Origin: DAOUBA01 sp034432855
Lineage (GTDB): Bacteria; Chloroflexota; Anaerolineae; B4-G1
Reading direction: 5' to 3'
Length of the DNA: 64,000 nucleotides
NCBI GenBank assembly: GCA_034432855.1
Contig: DAOUBA010000058.1
Span: forward strand, 1-64,000
Shown here piece by piece: positions 32,394-41,311 of the stretch. Position 1 is the first letter of the stretch. Each line of letters opens with the position of its first letter. A model generated the notes under the pieces. It was not told the origin of the DNA and ran no database searches. It was given only the letters and a program-made list of their open reading frames with translations. The translations under genes were made by a program, and so were the position numbers.

Positions 32394-33656
32394 ATGAAAA
32401 GGTCTGTGTATCTGTTGATCGCTGTTGCTCTGCTGTTGAGCCTGGTAGTGAGCGCCTGTGCTCCCCAGCCTGGTCCGACGGCCGTCGCGACAGCAGTTGT
32501 CACTAAGGTGGTCGAGGTGCCGGTTGAAGTCGTGGCCACGCCGACGCCGCTGCCGGAAAAAGTGGGGTGCCCCGATAATATCGTCATCTGCTGGACCCCG
32601 CCCGATATCACGGGCGTCTTCAGGACGGCGACCGACTTTTTCATGAAGTCGGCTTTGGATGCCCGAAGGGCCGGGATCAACGTCTCGCTCGTCTCTCAGG
32701 CGCCTACCAGCCACTTGGCCTTCGGAGATCAGGTGGCCATCATCGAGGACTTTGTGGCCCGGAAGTGTGATGTCATCGCCATCTCCCCCATCGAGGTCGA
32801 GGTGGTCATCCCGGCCATCAAGAAGGCCAATGAGGCGGGCATTCCGGTGATCATCGTCAACCTGCTGGAACCCATCGCCGGCGTGGAGGTGGCTTCCTAC
32901 ATCGGCTTCGACAACACCGAAGCCGCGAGGATCACCGCCTTTGCCCTGGTGGACTACTTCGGAGGGCCGGGTATTCTGGGTACAGGTCGTAAGGTGGACG
33001 TAGAACTGGACACGTATCTCGACCTGGCCTGGTGGGAGGCTCTCTACGAGACCATCACCGAGGAGGAGAGGGCAGCGGTCAAGGCCAAGGTGGCCATCAT
33101 CGAGGGCGTCGCCGGGGGCTTCTTCTCCCAGGCGCGGCTGAATGGCTTCCATAGCGTCGTGGACGAGTTCCCGGGTATCGAGATCGTGGGAGCGCCCTGC
33201 GCTGCGGACTGGAACCGCGAGAAGGGAATCAAGTGTGCCGAGGACTTTCTGACCGCCTATCCCGATCTGGACGGCATCTGGGCTGCTTCCAACGAGATGG
33301 GTCTGGGGGCCATGCTCGCTGCCGCGGGTGCTGGTCGGCTGGAGTTGGCCGGGGAAGGCCCGGTGCTGGGTGATGGTAAGGTGGCCATCTTCACCAACGA
33401 CGTCACGCCCGAGTCTGCCGACCGGGTAGCCGAGGGGAAGATGATCGCCGAGACCACTCATGGCTTCCCAGACTGGGGGTGGTATGGAACCGAGTTTGGG
33501 GTGACTATGGCCTGCGGCGGGCAGGTGCCCAAGATCTTTGACATCCGGCCCCGCATCATGTATCAGGCAAACGCGCGTCTGTTCTATCCCGAACCGGCGC
33601 TGGAGCCCATTGACTGGGAGACCATTAGCCAGGGCGGGTCGCCGCGCATGCCATAG
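32394..33656 (+). CDS. Sugar ABC transporter substrate-binding lipoprotein (system 2)
   Basis: About 420 residues from ATG 32394 behind GGAGG; an open extension upstream is not coding. The signal sequence (MKRSVYLLIAVALLLSLVVS) ends in a lipobox with Cys22 (SAC-APQPGPT) and a Val/Thr/Pro-rich linker. The body is a Peripla_BP_4 fold: IVICWTPPDITGVFRTATDF, RKCDVIAISPIEVEVVIPAI, GIPVIIVNLLEP, LTAYPDLDGIWAASNEMGLG. It uses the general secretory route, unlike the Tat-type system 1 protein. ATPase and permease follow after an intervening dehydrogenase gene. A stem-loop after its stop may raise its level over the membrane parts. Confidence 0.92.
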   Translation: MKRSVYLLIAVALLLSLVVSACAPQPGPTAVATAVVTKVVEVPVEVVATPTPLPEKVGCPDNIVICWTPPDITGVFRTATDFFMKSALDARRAGINVSLVSQAPTSHLAFGDQVAIIEDFVARKCDVIAISPIEVEVVIPAIKKANEAGIPVIIVNLLEPIAGVEVASYIGFDNTEAARITAFALVDYFGGPGILGTGRKVDVELDTYLDLAWWEALYETITEEERAAVKAKVAIIEGVAGGFFSQARLNGFHSVVDEFPGIEIVGAPCAADWNREKGIKCAEDFLTAYPDLDGIWAASNEMGLGAMLAAAGAGRLELAGEGPVLGDGKVAIFTNDVTPESADRVAEGKMIAETTHGFPDWGWYGTEFGVTMACGGQVPKIFDIRPRIMYQANARLFYPEPALEPIDWETISQGGSPRMP

Positions 33657-33678
33657 CCATAAGTGTGCAACTCGGCAA

Positions 33679-33727
33679 GGGAGGGTCGCATCCTTCTGCT
33701 GGAGGGGCGACCCTCCCCTCCGAATGG
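33679..33727 (+). promoter_or_regulatory. Stem-loop after the binding-protein gene
   Basis: GGGAGGGTCGC at 33679-33689 pairs with GCGACCCTCCC at 33717-33727, 11 perfect pairs. No T run follows, so an mRNA-stabilising or attenuating structure is more likely than full termination; such hairpins often follow abundant binding-protein genes. The rest of the gap to 33853 holds a copy of the TTTTGTACCGGAAAC repeat. Confidence 0.6.
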
Positions 33728-33802
33728 AAACTGAGGCTGTCCCTAGTACTCTGTCAACCATGATTGGGTGGTAGAAATCGGCGTCAGAGACTCCTACCGT
33801 AG

Positions 33803-33821
33803 TTTTGTACCGGAAACTAGC
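33803..33821 (+). repeat. Copy of a dispersed 19-bp sequence
   Basis: TTTTGTACCGGAAACTAGC recurs at about 56784-56802 with a single mismatch (CAGC for TAGC). Both copies are in intergenic DNA in the same orientation. Nature unknown. Confidence 0.5.
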
Positions 33822-33853
33822 CCCTCGTGGGCTTGTGAGGAAGGAGACGCAAG

Positions 33854-34615
33854 ATGAGGCTGGTTGATAAAGTTGCAATCATCACAGGTGCAGGCGCAGG
33901 GATCGGTCGTTCTACTGCGCTCCTCTTTGCCCGGGAGGGTGCCAGGGTCGTGGTTGCCGACCGCGATCCGCAAGAGGGAGCAAAGACCGTGAGCCTGATC
34001 GAGGAGAACGGCGGCGCGGCAATATTCGTTCAGGTGGATGTGTCTAAAGCGGCCGACGTGAGGAAGATGGTCGAGACAGCCATCGAGACGTACGGTAAAC
34101 TCGATATCCTGGTAAACAATGCCGGGATTTACGTGCAGGCCGACGTGGTGGAAACCACGGAAGAAGAATGGGATCGGATTTTGAACGTCAACCTGAAAGG
34201 GGCTTTTCTGTGTTCCAAGTACTGTATTCCTGAGATGATTAAGAATGGAGGCGGGTCTATTGTCAACGTCGGGTCTGAGGCGGGCATCGCGGGCATCAAG
34301 AACCAGGTGGCTTACAATGTATCCAAGAGCGGGATGATAGCTCTGACCAAGAGTACGGCCATAGATTTTGCGGCCCACAATATCAGGGTCAATTGTGTCT
34401 GCCCCGGCACCACGGAAACACCCTTGGTCAAGATGGCACTGGAGAGAGCGCCAGACCCGGCAGCGGCGCGCCGCGCCCTGGAACAAGTTCGTCCCGCCAA
34501 CAGGCTGGGGCGGCCGGAGGAGATAGCCGCCGGTATTCTCTATCTGGCCTCTGATGAATCCCCGTACGCCACGGGTTCAATACTCTCTATAGACGGCGGG
34601 TACACAGCTCAATAA
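33854..34615 (+). CDS. Short-chain dehydrogenase/reductase
   Basis: A 253-residue protein behind GGAAGGAGACG. It has TGAGAGIG (11-18), the acidic residue VVVADRD after the second strand suggesting NAD preference, NNAG in the fourth strand, and the active site Ser (NVGSEAGIAG), Tyr and Lys in YNVSKSGM. The end ATGSILSIDGGYTAQ is typical. It lies between the system 2 binding protein and its ATPase, so it is co-transcribed with the importer and probably oxidises the imported sugar or polyol. Confidence 0.92.
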   Translation: MRLVDKVAIITGAGAGIGRSTALLFAREGARVVVADRDPQEGAKTVSLIEENGGAAIFVQVDVSKAADVRKMVETAIETYGKLDILVNNAGIYVQADVVETTEEEWDRILNVNLKGAFLCSKYCIPEMIKNGGGSIVNVGSEAGIAGIKNQVAYNVSKSGMIALTKSTAIDFAAHNIRVNCVCPGTTETPLVKMALERAPDPAAARRALEQVRPANRLGRPEEIAAGILYLASDESPYATGSILSIDGGYTAQ

Positions 34616-34631
34616 GGAGGCCGTGCAAACC

Positions 34632-36119
34632 ATGTCTTCGCTTATCTTGCGTACTGAGGCGATTGACAAGCGCTACCCGGGCGTTCACGCGCTGAATCAC
34701 TTTGATTTCGATCTCTGCGAGGGAGAAGTCCATATTCTCCTGGGCGAGAACGGGGCGGGCAAGTCAACCTTCATGAAGATTCTCAGCGGCTCTGTGCCGC
34801 CGGATAGTGGCCGGATTTTCCTGCGCGGCCGGCAGGTTCACATCGTAAGCCCGCATCATGCACGAGAATTGGGAATAGGCATGGTTTATCAAGAACTAAG
34901 CCTCATTCCCCGTCTTAGTGTAGCCGAGAATATTTTCCTGGGCAGACTCCCCAAGCGCAGACCATTCGGGACCGTTGATTGGCCCGCAGCCATGTCGCAG
35001 GCCAGGAGAATCTTGGATGATCTGGGCGTTGACATTGACCCCGGGGAACGCGTCGGCAACCTCAGTATGGGCGAGCAGCAATTGATCGAGATCGCCAAGG
35101 CTTTGTCTATGAATGCGCAAATCCTGCTGCTGGATGAGCCTACCTCGGCCCTATCCGATGAGGAGCGCGAGCGACTCTTCAGCATCTTGCGAGGGTTTCA
35201 GGAGAGGGGGGTGGCGATCATCTATGTCTCCCACCGCCTGGCCGAGGTTCCTCGGATCGGGCATCGAGTGACCGTCCTGCGCGACGGCGCGAAGGTAGAC
35301 ACCCTTCCGGTAGACCAGGCTGATGAAGCCACCTTGATTCGGATGATGGTGGGCCGCGAGTTGGGAGAACAATTCCCCAAAGAGAAAGTGAAGCGTGGCC
35401 GGGAACTGTTGAGGGTTGAAGGTTTGACGGTAAAAGGGGTGCTGAACAACCTCAGCCTGAGCGTTCACGAAGGTGAGATTGTGGGCATTTCTGGCCTGTT
35501 GGGGGCGGGCCGCACAGAGTTTGCTCGCGCCCTCTTTGGGCTTGATCCGATTGACGGGGGTGAGATCTTTGTAGATGGAAGGAAGGTCAAAATCACTTCC
35601 TCCTCGGAGGCTATTGCGTTAGGCCTCGGTTATCTCACCGAAAGCAGGAGGGATGGACTCGTGCCGCGATTGCCCATCCCGCCCAACATCACTTTGGCCA
35701 ACCTGAAAAGGATGTGTCAACTGGGCTTTCTCAAACGCAATGAAGAAAGAACGTTGGCAGAGACATACGTCAAAGAATTGAACATCCATACATCCAGGTT
35801 GAGTCAAATGGTCGAGTTTCTCAGCGGCGGCAATCAGCAAAAGGTCGCCCTGGCCAAGTGGTTGTGTACTCAGGCAAAAGTCCTGATTTTCGATGAGCCT
35901 ACCAGAGGGATCGACGTGGGAGCCAAGGCGGAGGTCTTCCGTCTGATGAACGACCTGGCGAAAAAAGGGGTGGGGATCATCTTGATTTCCTCCGAGATGC
36001 CGGAGATTCTAGCCATGTCCGACCGTATTCTGGTAATGGCCAGGGGTTCCTTCGTGGCCGAATATGCGGCCGGGCAGGCATCTCAGGAAGATCTCTTGAG
36101 AGACGCCGTAGCAAAATGA
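34632..36119 (+). CDS. Ribose-type sugar ABC transporter ATPase (system 2)
   Basis: ATG 34632 (MSSLILRTEAIDKRYPGVHA) is chosen over a GTG nine bases upstream because of spacing from AGGAGG. The protein has 495 residues and two nucleotide-binding domains. The first is canonical: GENGAGKST (38-46), signature LSMGEQQLIEIAKAL, Walker B ILLLDEPTSALS. The second has the usual degenerate P-loop ISGLLGAGRTEF, with LSGGNQQKVALAKWL and LIFDEPTRGIDVGA. It belongs to the RbsA/XylG/MglA class and serves the single permease that follows. Unlike the system 1 ATPase, its first signature is normal. Confidence 0.95.
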   Translation: MSSLILRTEAIDKRYPGVHALNHFDFDLCEGEVHILLGENGAGKSTFMKILSGSVPPDSGRIFLRGRQVHIVSPHHARELGIGMVYQELSLIPRLSVAENIFLGRLPKRRPFGTVDWPAAMSQARRILDDLGVDIDPGERVGNLSMGEQQLIEIAKALSMNAQILLLDEPTSALSDEERERLFSILRGFQERGVAIIYVSHRLAEVPRIGHRVTVLRDGAKVDTLPVDQADEATLIRMMVGRELGEQFPKEKVKRGRELLRVEGLTVKGVLNNLSLSVHEGEIVGISGLLGAGRTEFARALFGLDPIDGGEIFVDGRKVKITSSSEAIALGLGYLTESRRDGLVPRLPIPPNITLANLKRMCQLGFLKRNEERTLAETYVKELNIHTSRLSQMVEFLSGGNQQKVALAKWLCTQAKVLIFDEPTRGIDVGAKAEVFRLMNDLAKKGVGIILISSEMPEILAMSDRILVMARGSFVAEYAAGQASQEDLLRDAVAK

Positions 36120-36135
36120 GAAAGGAGCACACATA

Positions 36136-37170
36136 ATGATCAAGAATCTTTCGGGATCGAGCGTTTCGGACTTGGGACGGGTCAAGACGTGGGTGGCTAC
36201 GCCTCAACTGCGGGTACGGCTGGTGATCCGAGCCGTACTGGTGTTGGCCGTGATGCTATTCATCTACTATGTTGCGACGGCGCCCCGCTTCTTCAGTGTT
36301 GCCAACGCAGCCAACGTGGCCGCGCGAACGGCGCCGGGCATCATCTTGGCCGTGGCGCAGACGATGGTTATCATCTCGGCGGGCATTGACTTGTCCGTAG
36401 GGGCCATCCTCGCCTTTTCAGGCTCGTTGGCTTCGATAGCCTATTGCTATTGGGGCGTCCCCGTCTGGCCGGCTATGCTGCTCGCCCTTGCAGCAGGCGC
36501 CCTGTTGGGCTGTATCAACGGCCTGATTATCATGAAGGGCAAGATTCCCGATTTTATCGCTACACTGGGGATGATGGGCACAGCCCGTGGCATAGCCCTC
36601 ATCCTGACCGGTGGGTTGCCTGTCCCTTCTCACCTGACCGCCGTTACTCTCAAGGCTTATCTGCCCAATGAGATCATTTGGATGGGGAGCGGGAACATCC
36701 TTGGCTTCCCGGCAGGTGCCCTTATCGCCTTGCTGGTCGTCGTTGCCGGTTGGGTGATCCTGAGGCACACCGGTTTTGGACGCGCTATCTATGCCGTCGG
36801 TGGGAATAGAGAGGCGGCCAGGGTCTCGGGCATTGATGTTGACCGTACCAAGATCATGGTCTACACCCTCTCGGGATTGCTGGCGGGGCTGGCCAGCCTA
36901 GTGCTAGTAGGGCGCATGAACTCTGCCAACGCTCTGATGGCAGAACCGGCGAATCTGGAAAGCATCTCGGCTGCGGTCATCGGGGGCACCAACCTCTTCG
37001 GGGGCGAGGGTGGCGTGATCGGCTCCTTGATCGGTGCTCTCATCATGGGCATCCTGGGCAACGTTCTGAACCTGCATAATGTGCAGGATTTTGCGCAGCG
37101 GGTCTTTATGGGGTTGCTGATTATCGGCGTCGTACTGTTCGATCAGTTACGGAGAAGGTACGGCGCCTGA
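36136..37170 (+). CDS. Sugar ABC transporter permease (system 2)
   Basis: A 344-residue RbsC-type permease behind AAAGGAGC. Hallmarks are MVIISAGIDLSVGAILAFSG in the second helix region, GCINGLIIMKGKIPDFIATL, GRAIYAVGGNREAARVSGID then VDRTKIMVYTLSGLLAGLAS, and AVIGGTNLFGGEGGVIGSLI. One permease gene accompanies this ATPase, so a homodimer is expected, in contrast to system 1. It is followed by the two epimerase genes, suggesting that the transported sugar is a ketose or is converted to one. Confidence 0.95.
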   Translation: MIKNLSGSSVSDLGRVKTWVATPQLRVRLVIRAVLVLAVMLFIYYVATAPRFFSVANAANVAARTAPGIILAVAQTMVIISAGIDLSVGAILAFSGSLASIAYCYWGVPVWPAMLLALAAGALLGCINGLIIMKGKIPDFIATLGMMGTARGIALILTGGLPVPSHLTAVTLKAYLPNEIIWMGSGNILGFPAGALIALLVVVAGWVILRHTGFGRAIYAVGGNREAARVSGIDVDRTKIMVYTLSGLLAGLASLVLVGRMNSANALMAEPANLESISAAVIGGTNLFGGEGGVIGSLIGALIMGILGNVLNLHNVQDFAQRVFMGLLIIGVVLFDQLRRRYGA

Positions 37171-37194
37171 AACTGGTGAAAGGTGAGGGAGGCT

Positions 37195-38058
37195 ATGAAG
37201 TATTCTATAAGCAACTGGATATATGCCGACGAGCCCTTGCGGATCACTTTCCAACGCCTGCAGAAGTACGGTTACGACGGTGTAGAACTGGTAGGCGAGC
37301 CTCAGCGTTACAACGTCCAGGAGATCAACGGGCTTTGCCAGGAGTTCGGGCTTTCCGTCCTCTCCGTCCTCGGCTGGGCCATCTGGCCCCTGGAGAGAGA
37401 CCTGGCTCACCCGGACCCTCAGATGCGCCGGAAAGCCCTCAAGTACGCCGCCGAATGCGTGGACCTGGCCGTGGCCGTAGGGGCCCCCCTGGTGGTGGTT
37501 ATCCCCGCCTCGGCAGGGAGAACCAGCCCGATTGGCCGGCTGGATAGCGGGGAAGCCTGGAAGGAGGCGGTGGCGAGGGAATGGGACTATGCTGTGGAAT
37601 CCGTCAAGGCCGCAGCAGCCTGTGCTGAGGAATACGGCGTGCTGATCGCCGTAGAGCCCATTAATCGGTACGAGAGCTTTCTCGTCAACAACGTGGATCA
37701 GGGCCTTCGCTTCGTCCAGGAGGTGAACTCTACAGTGGCAAGGCTGCATCTCGATGCGTTCCATATGAACATCGAAGAGAAGGATGTGGCCGAGGCTGTC
37801 CGCAAGGCCGGTGATCTCCTGGTCAACATGCACATTTCCGATTCCAACCGGGCGGCAGTGGGCCACGGCCACACCGACTTTAGGGCCATCATGCAGGCTT
37901 TGCAAGAGATCAACTACCAGGGTATACTTACCATGGAGCCTGTGCCGCCGGTGCCCGATGCCTTCATGGCTATCTCGATGGAAGAGTTCCTGCCCCTCAG
38001 GGATGTTTACGCTGAGGAGTGCATCACGCGCCTTCGCCAATACGAACGAGAGGTCTGA
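37195..38058 (+). CDS. Ketose 3-epimerase-like sugar isomerase (paralogue A)
   Basis: A 287-residue TIM-barrel protein. ATG 37195 sits behind GAGGGAGG; a GTG 12 bases upstream is less likely. The metal-binding set of the D-tagatose/D-psicose 3-epimerase family is in register: Glu154 (AVEPINRYE), Asp187 (HLDAFHMNIEE), His213 (NMHISDSNR) and Glu248 (LTMEP). These enzymes use Mn2+ or Co2+ to epimerise free ketoses at C3. A second family member follows 46 bases later. The N-terminal half is less like characterised enzymes than that of its neighbour, so isomerase or epimerase activity on a different sugar is possible. Confidence 0.88.
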   Translation: MKYSISNWIYADEPLRITFQRLQKYGYDGVELVGEPQRYNVQEINGLCQEFGLSVLSVLGWAIWPLERDLAHPDPQMRRKALKYAAECVDLAVAVGAPLVVVIPASAGRTSPIGRLDSGEAWKEAVAREWDYAVESVKAAAACAEEYGVLIAVEPINRYESFLVNNVDQGLRFVQEVNSTVARLHLDAFHMNIEEKDVAEAVRKAGDLLVNMHISDSNRAAVGHGHTDFRAIMQALQEINYQGILTMEPVPPVPDAFMAISMEEFLPLRDVYAEECITRLRQYEREV

Positions 38059-38104
38059 ACGCATCAGCCTGCTTGTGTGCGGATTGTAGGGATAAAGGTT
38101 AAGA

Positions 38105-38968
38105 ATGAACAAGATCGGCATATACTATGCCTATTGGACGCACGATTGGGACGCGGACTTTCACCCTCTCATTGACAAGGTCGCTGAACTGGGATTTGAT
38201 GTTCTGGAGGTCAATGCGGGTACCATAGCCGGCATGACATTTGAAGAACGCCAAAGCCTGAAAGCACACGCCGACGATAGGAACATCATCCTGTCGCATT
38301 GCATTGGTCTTCCCCACCAATACGATATCGCCTCTGTAGACAAAGCCATCCGGGAGAATGGCATTGCCTACCTCAAGAAAATCGCCAGGGCGATAGGCGA
38401 AATGGGTGGAGGGAATCTGGGTGGGATCATCTATGGTTCCTGGCCCGCAACGATGCCCGCAGGCGAGACGGATAAACGACCCTATGTCGAGCGCAGCGTT
38501 GTCAGCATGAAAGAAGCGATCAAGGCTGCAGAAGACAACAACGTCATTTTCAACGTGGAGGTGGTCAACCGTTTTGAGCAGTTCCTCATAAATACGTGTG
38601 AAGAAGCAATTGCTTACGTGGAAGCGGTTGCTAGCCCTAATGTCAAGATTCTGCTAGATACCTTTCATATGAACATCGAGGAGAATTTCATTGGCGAAGC
38701 GATCCAGAAAGCCGGTGACAAGTTGGGGCATCTCCATGTTGGGGAGAACAACAGGATGCCGCCCGGCTATGGCCATATCCCTTGGACAGAGGTCGGCGCT
38801 GCGTTGCGGAAGGTTGATTACCAGGGATACGTCGTTATGGAGCCCTTCCTGATGCCTGGCGGGGAAGTAGGACGCGACATCAAGGTTTTTCGAGACATGA
38901 GCGCCGATCTGGAGTTGGATGATGAAGCGCGAAAGGCTTTGATGTTCATTCGCGGTGTTTTGAAATAG
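38105..38968 (+). CDS. D-psicose (allulose)/D-tagatose 3-epimerase
   Basis: A 287-residue protein close in sequence and length to the Agrobacterium D-psicose 3-epimerase as I recall it. It opens MNKIGIYYAYWTHDWDADF and has NVEVVNRFEQFLINT, LLDTFHMNIEENF, HLHVGENNRMPPGYG and VVMEPF. Metal ligands fall at Glu152, Asp185, His211 and Glu246, which are the positions in the Agrobacterium enzyme; His188 and Arg217 are also kept. It interconverts free ketoses such as D-fructose and D-psicose in the cytoplasm with Mn2+. With paralogue A and the importers it points to rare-ketose use. Confidence 0.92.
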   Translation: MNKIGIYYAYWTHDWDADFHPLIDKVAELGFDVLEVNAGTIAGMTFEERQSLKAHADDRNIILSHCIGLPHQYDIASVDKAIRENGIAYLKKIARAIGEMGGGNLGGIIYGSWPATMPAGETDKRPYVERSVVSMKEAIKAAEDNNVIFNVEVVNRFEQFLINTCEEAIAYVEAVASPNVKILLDTFHMNIEENFIGEAIQKAGDKLGHLHVGENNRMPPGYGHIPWTEVGAALRKVDYQGYVVMEPFLMPGGEVGRDIKVFRDMSADLELDDEARKALMFIRGVLK

Positions 38969-39188
38969 GTGAAGTGAGGTGGGGCGCATGTAAATCTTGC
39001 GGGGGGACGAACGTCGGTTGAGCGCCGCCGTGTGCTCAAAGCACACGGCTGAGCCCACCGAAAGCCCTGCCGGGCTTATTTTCAGCCCCTTAAGGAGGCT
39101 TTTGCCTGTTCAGCCCGGTGCTTTAGCGCCGGGCACGAGACAGTCAGCACTTCCCCCCCAAGTGCTACATGCGCCCAGTGAGGTGCAC
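38969..39188. repeat. Cluster of palindromic hairpins in a 220-base gap
   Basis: Three hairpins lie in tandem: GCCGTGTGCT-CAA-AGCACACGGC at 39027-39049, AGCCC-TGCC-GGGCT at 39063-39076 followed by TATTTT, and GCCCGGTGC-TTTA-GCGCCGGGC at 39113-39134. Perfect arms and short loops resemble REP-type extragenic elements; similar units occur at 53809-53910. The second could act as a weak terminator. No gene is seen here. Confidence 0.65.
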
Positions 39189-40235
39189 ATGGAACACATG
39201 GAATCAGTCCGCATCTGTCTGGTAGGGGCCGGGCGTGCCGGTATGGTGCACGCCTTCAATTTCCGTCATCGCATCGCTGCGGCCCAACTGGCGGCCATCG
39301 TGGATGCCGACCAGACGCTGGCCCGCAGGCAGGCTGACGAACTGGACGTCCCGCACGTTTTCGAGAGCATCGAGGCGGCGCTTTCGGGGGTGGACTTTGA
39401 CGCCGTCTGCATTGCCACACCGACGTTCACCCACGCCCCCATCGCGGTGGCAGCGGCGCGGGCCGGGAAACACGTCCTGTGCGAGAAGCCGATGGCGCTG
39501 ACGCTGGACGAGGCGGACGCGATGATCGTCGCGGCCCAGGAGGCGGGGGTGATCCTGCAGATGGCCTTTATGCGCCGCTTTGACCCGGCCTTTCGCGTGG
39601 CCAAGGAGCAGATCGAGGCCGGCGCTATCGGCGAGCCGATCATGATCCGCACGCTCACTCGGGGGCCGGGCCTGCCGCCGCGCTGGGCGTGTGATCCGGC
39701 TACCAGTATCGGCATGCTGGCCGAGGTGAACAGCCACGATTTCGATACCGTCCGTTGGCTGACAGGCAGCGAATTCGCCCGCGTCTACACGGAGGCGGCC
39801 ACCTTCAAGGTTCCGCAACTGAGAGAAGAGTTCCCCAACTTTTACGATACCGCCGTGGTGAACATCCGTCTGGACAGCGGGGCGCTGGGCGTCATTGACG
39901 GTTGCTGTCCGGCAGAGTACGGCTACGATGCGCGGGCCGAAGTCCTCGGCACCAGAGGGGTGCTCTTCATCGGCGAACTGCGGGAGCGTGCGCTGGTGCG
40001 CTGCACGCGGGAGGGCGGTGTGGTAACGAAACAGTTCACCTCCTGGCCCACGCGGTTCGAGGCGGGCTATCTGGCGGAGGACGAGCACTTTGTCAACTGC
40101 GTCCGTACCGGCGAACCGCCGGCGGTGACCGGCGAGGACGGGAAGCGGGCGCTGGAAGGGGTGTTGGCGGCGACCCGCTCGATTCAGACGGGTGCCTCGG
40201 TGGCCCTTCCCCTTGGCGAAGGCGCGGGGGAGTAG
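39189..40235 (+). CDS. Gfo/Idh/MocA oxidoreductase, inositol 2-dehydrogenase-like
   Basis: ATG 39189 behind GAGGTGCAC is preferred; the frame extends upstream through the hairpin cluster without coding character. About 348 residues. The Rossmann fold reads VRICLVGAGRAGMVHAFNFR, then AAIVDADQTLARRQA. HVLCEKPMALT carries the E-K-P catalytic Lys. The later region has GMLAEVNSHDFDTVRWLTGS, with the Asp and His typical of inositol and sugar dehydrogenases of this group. Among the cluster's dehydrogenases it is the best candidate for oxidising a cyclic sugar or inositol. The alcohol dehydrogenase follows four bases after its stop. Confidence 0.92.
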   Translation: MEHMESVRICLVGAGRAGMVHAFNFRHRIAAAQLAAIVDADQTLARRQADELDVPHVFESIEAALSGVDFDAVCIATPTFTHAPIAVAAARAGKHVLCEKPMALTLDEADAMIVAAQEAGVILQMAFMRRFDPAFRVAKEQIEAGAIGEPIMIRTLTRGPGLPPRWACDPATSIGMLAEVNSHDFDTVRWLTGSEFARVYTEAATFKVPQLREEFPNFYDTAVVNIRLDSGALGVIDGCCPAEYGYDARAEVLGTRGVLFIGELRERALVRCTREGGVVTKQFTSWPTRFEAGYLAEDEHFVNCVRTGEPPAVTGEDGKRALEGVLAATRSIQTGASVALPLGEGAGE

Positions 40236-40239
40236 CCTG

Positions 40240-41292
40240 ATGGAGACTATGCTGGCTGCCGTGTATCATGGCCCCCATGATGTCCGATTGGAGGAAGTGG
40301 CGCGTCCACAGCCGGGCCCGGGAGAGGCCATGATGCGCGTTCGCGCAGCGTCCATCTGCGCGACCGACCTGCGTATCTTCAACCACGGCCACTTCAAGAT
40401 TCCGCCAGACACGGCTCGCATCCTGGGCCACGAATTGGCCGGAGAGATCGTGGCCGTGGGCGAAGGAGTCATCGGCCTGACACCCGGCATGCGCGTCGCG
40501 GTGGCCCCGAACGTCGGTTGCGGCAGTTGTTGGGAGTGCATCCAGGGGTACAACAACCTCTGTCCCGACTACGACGCCTTGGGGATCACACTCGATGGCG
40601 GCTTTGCGGAAACCATGCGCATCACCGCGCCGGCGGTGCGGCAGGGGAACGTGGTCGCGATACCGGAGGGCCTCTCGTTCGAGGAGGCCGCTCTTGCCGA
40701 ACCCCTGTCCTGTTGTTTCAACGCGCAAGAGGTCTGCCACCTATCGCCTGGTGAGACACTGCTCATCATCGGCGCGGGTCCCCTGGGCCTGATGCACCTG
40801 CTCCTGGGCCGCTACAGCGGGGCGGGCCAGGTCATTGTGAGCGAGGTGCAGGAAAAGCGCGCGCAGCAGGCCGCTGCGTTGGGCGCGGACCTGGTTGTGA
40901 ATCCCAAAGAACAGGACTTGAAGAGTGCAGTCCTGGAAGCGACCGGTGGACACGGTGCGGATGTGGTCATGGTCGCCGTCGGATCAGCAGAGTTGCAGGA
41001 ACAGGCGGTGGAACTGGCTGCAAGGCGCGGCCGGGCGTGCTTCTTCGCCGGGCTGGCTGCCGGGCGCGACCGCGTCGGCATCAACGCCAACCACATCCAC
41101 TACGGGCAGGTGACGGTCGTCGGCACCACCGGGTCGAACCTTCGCCAGTATCGCCAGACCATGCAGATACTCGGATCGGGCCGGCTCTCGCTTGCATCGC
41201 TGGTGACGGCCAGGCGACCGCTGCAGGAGATCGCGCAGGCACTTGCCGACGCGGCATCGGGTGAGCAATTCAAGGTGGTCGTCGTCCCGTGA
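40240..41292 (+). CDS. Zinc-dependent medium-chain alcohol/polyol dehydrogenase
   Basis: A 350-residue protein starting at ATG 40240 (a second ATG nine bases on is possible). The catalytic zinc site is Cys40 (ASICATD), His64 and Glu65 (LGHELAGEIVAVGEG). The structural zinc is bound by Cys94, 97, 100 and 108 (NVGCGSCWECIQGYNNLC). The nucleotide fold is LLIIGAGPLGLMHLLL. The pattern fits sorbitol/threonine/polyol dehydrogenases. It overlaps the functional theme of the locus, oxidation of sugar alcohols or sugars to ketoses, and lies next to the Gfo/Idh/MocA gene. Confidence 0.93.
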   Translation: METMLAAVYHGPHDVRLEEVARPQPGPGEAMMRVRAASICATDLRIFNHGHFKIPPDTARILGHELAGEIVAVGEGVIGLTPGMRVAVAPNVGCGSCWECIQGYNNLCPDYDALGITLDGGFAETMRITAPAVRQGNVVAIPEGLSFEEAALAEPLSCCFNAQEVCHLSPGETLLIIGAGPLGLMHLLLGRYSGAGQVIVSEVQEKRAQQAAALGADLVVNPKEQDLKSAVLEATGGHGADVVMVAVGSAELQEQAVELAARRGRACFFAGLAAGRDRVGINANHIHYGQVTVVGTTGSNLRQYRQTMQILGSGRLSLASLVTARRPLQEIAQALADAASGEQFKVVVVP

Positions 41293-41311
41293 ACGGCAAA
41301 AGAGAGGCGCT

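Noticed and set aside
32310..33878. Open minus-strand frame of 522 codons
   Set aside because: Antisense to the system 2 binding lipoprotein, which has a lipobox, linker and binding fold.
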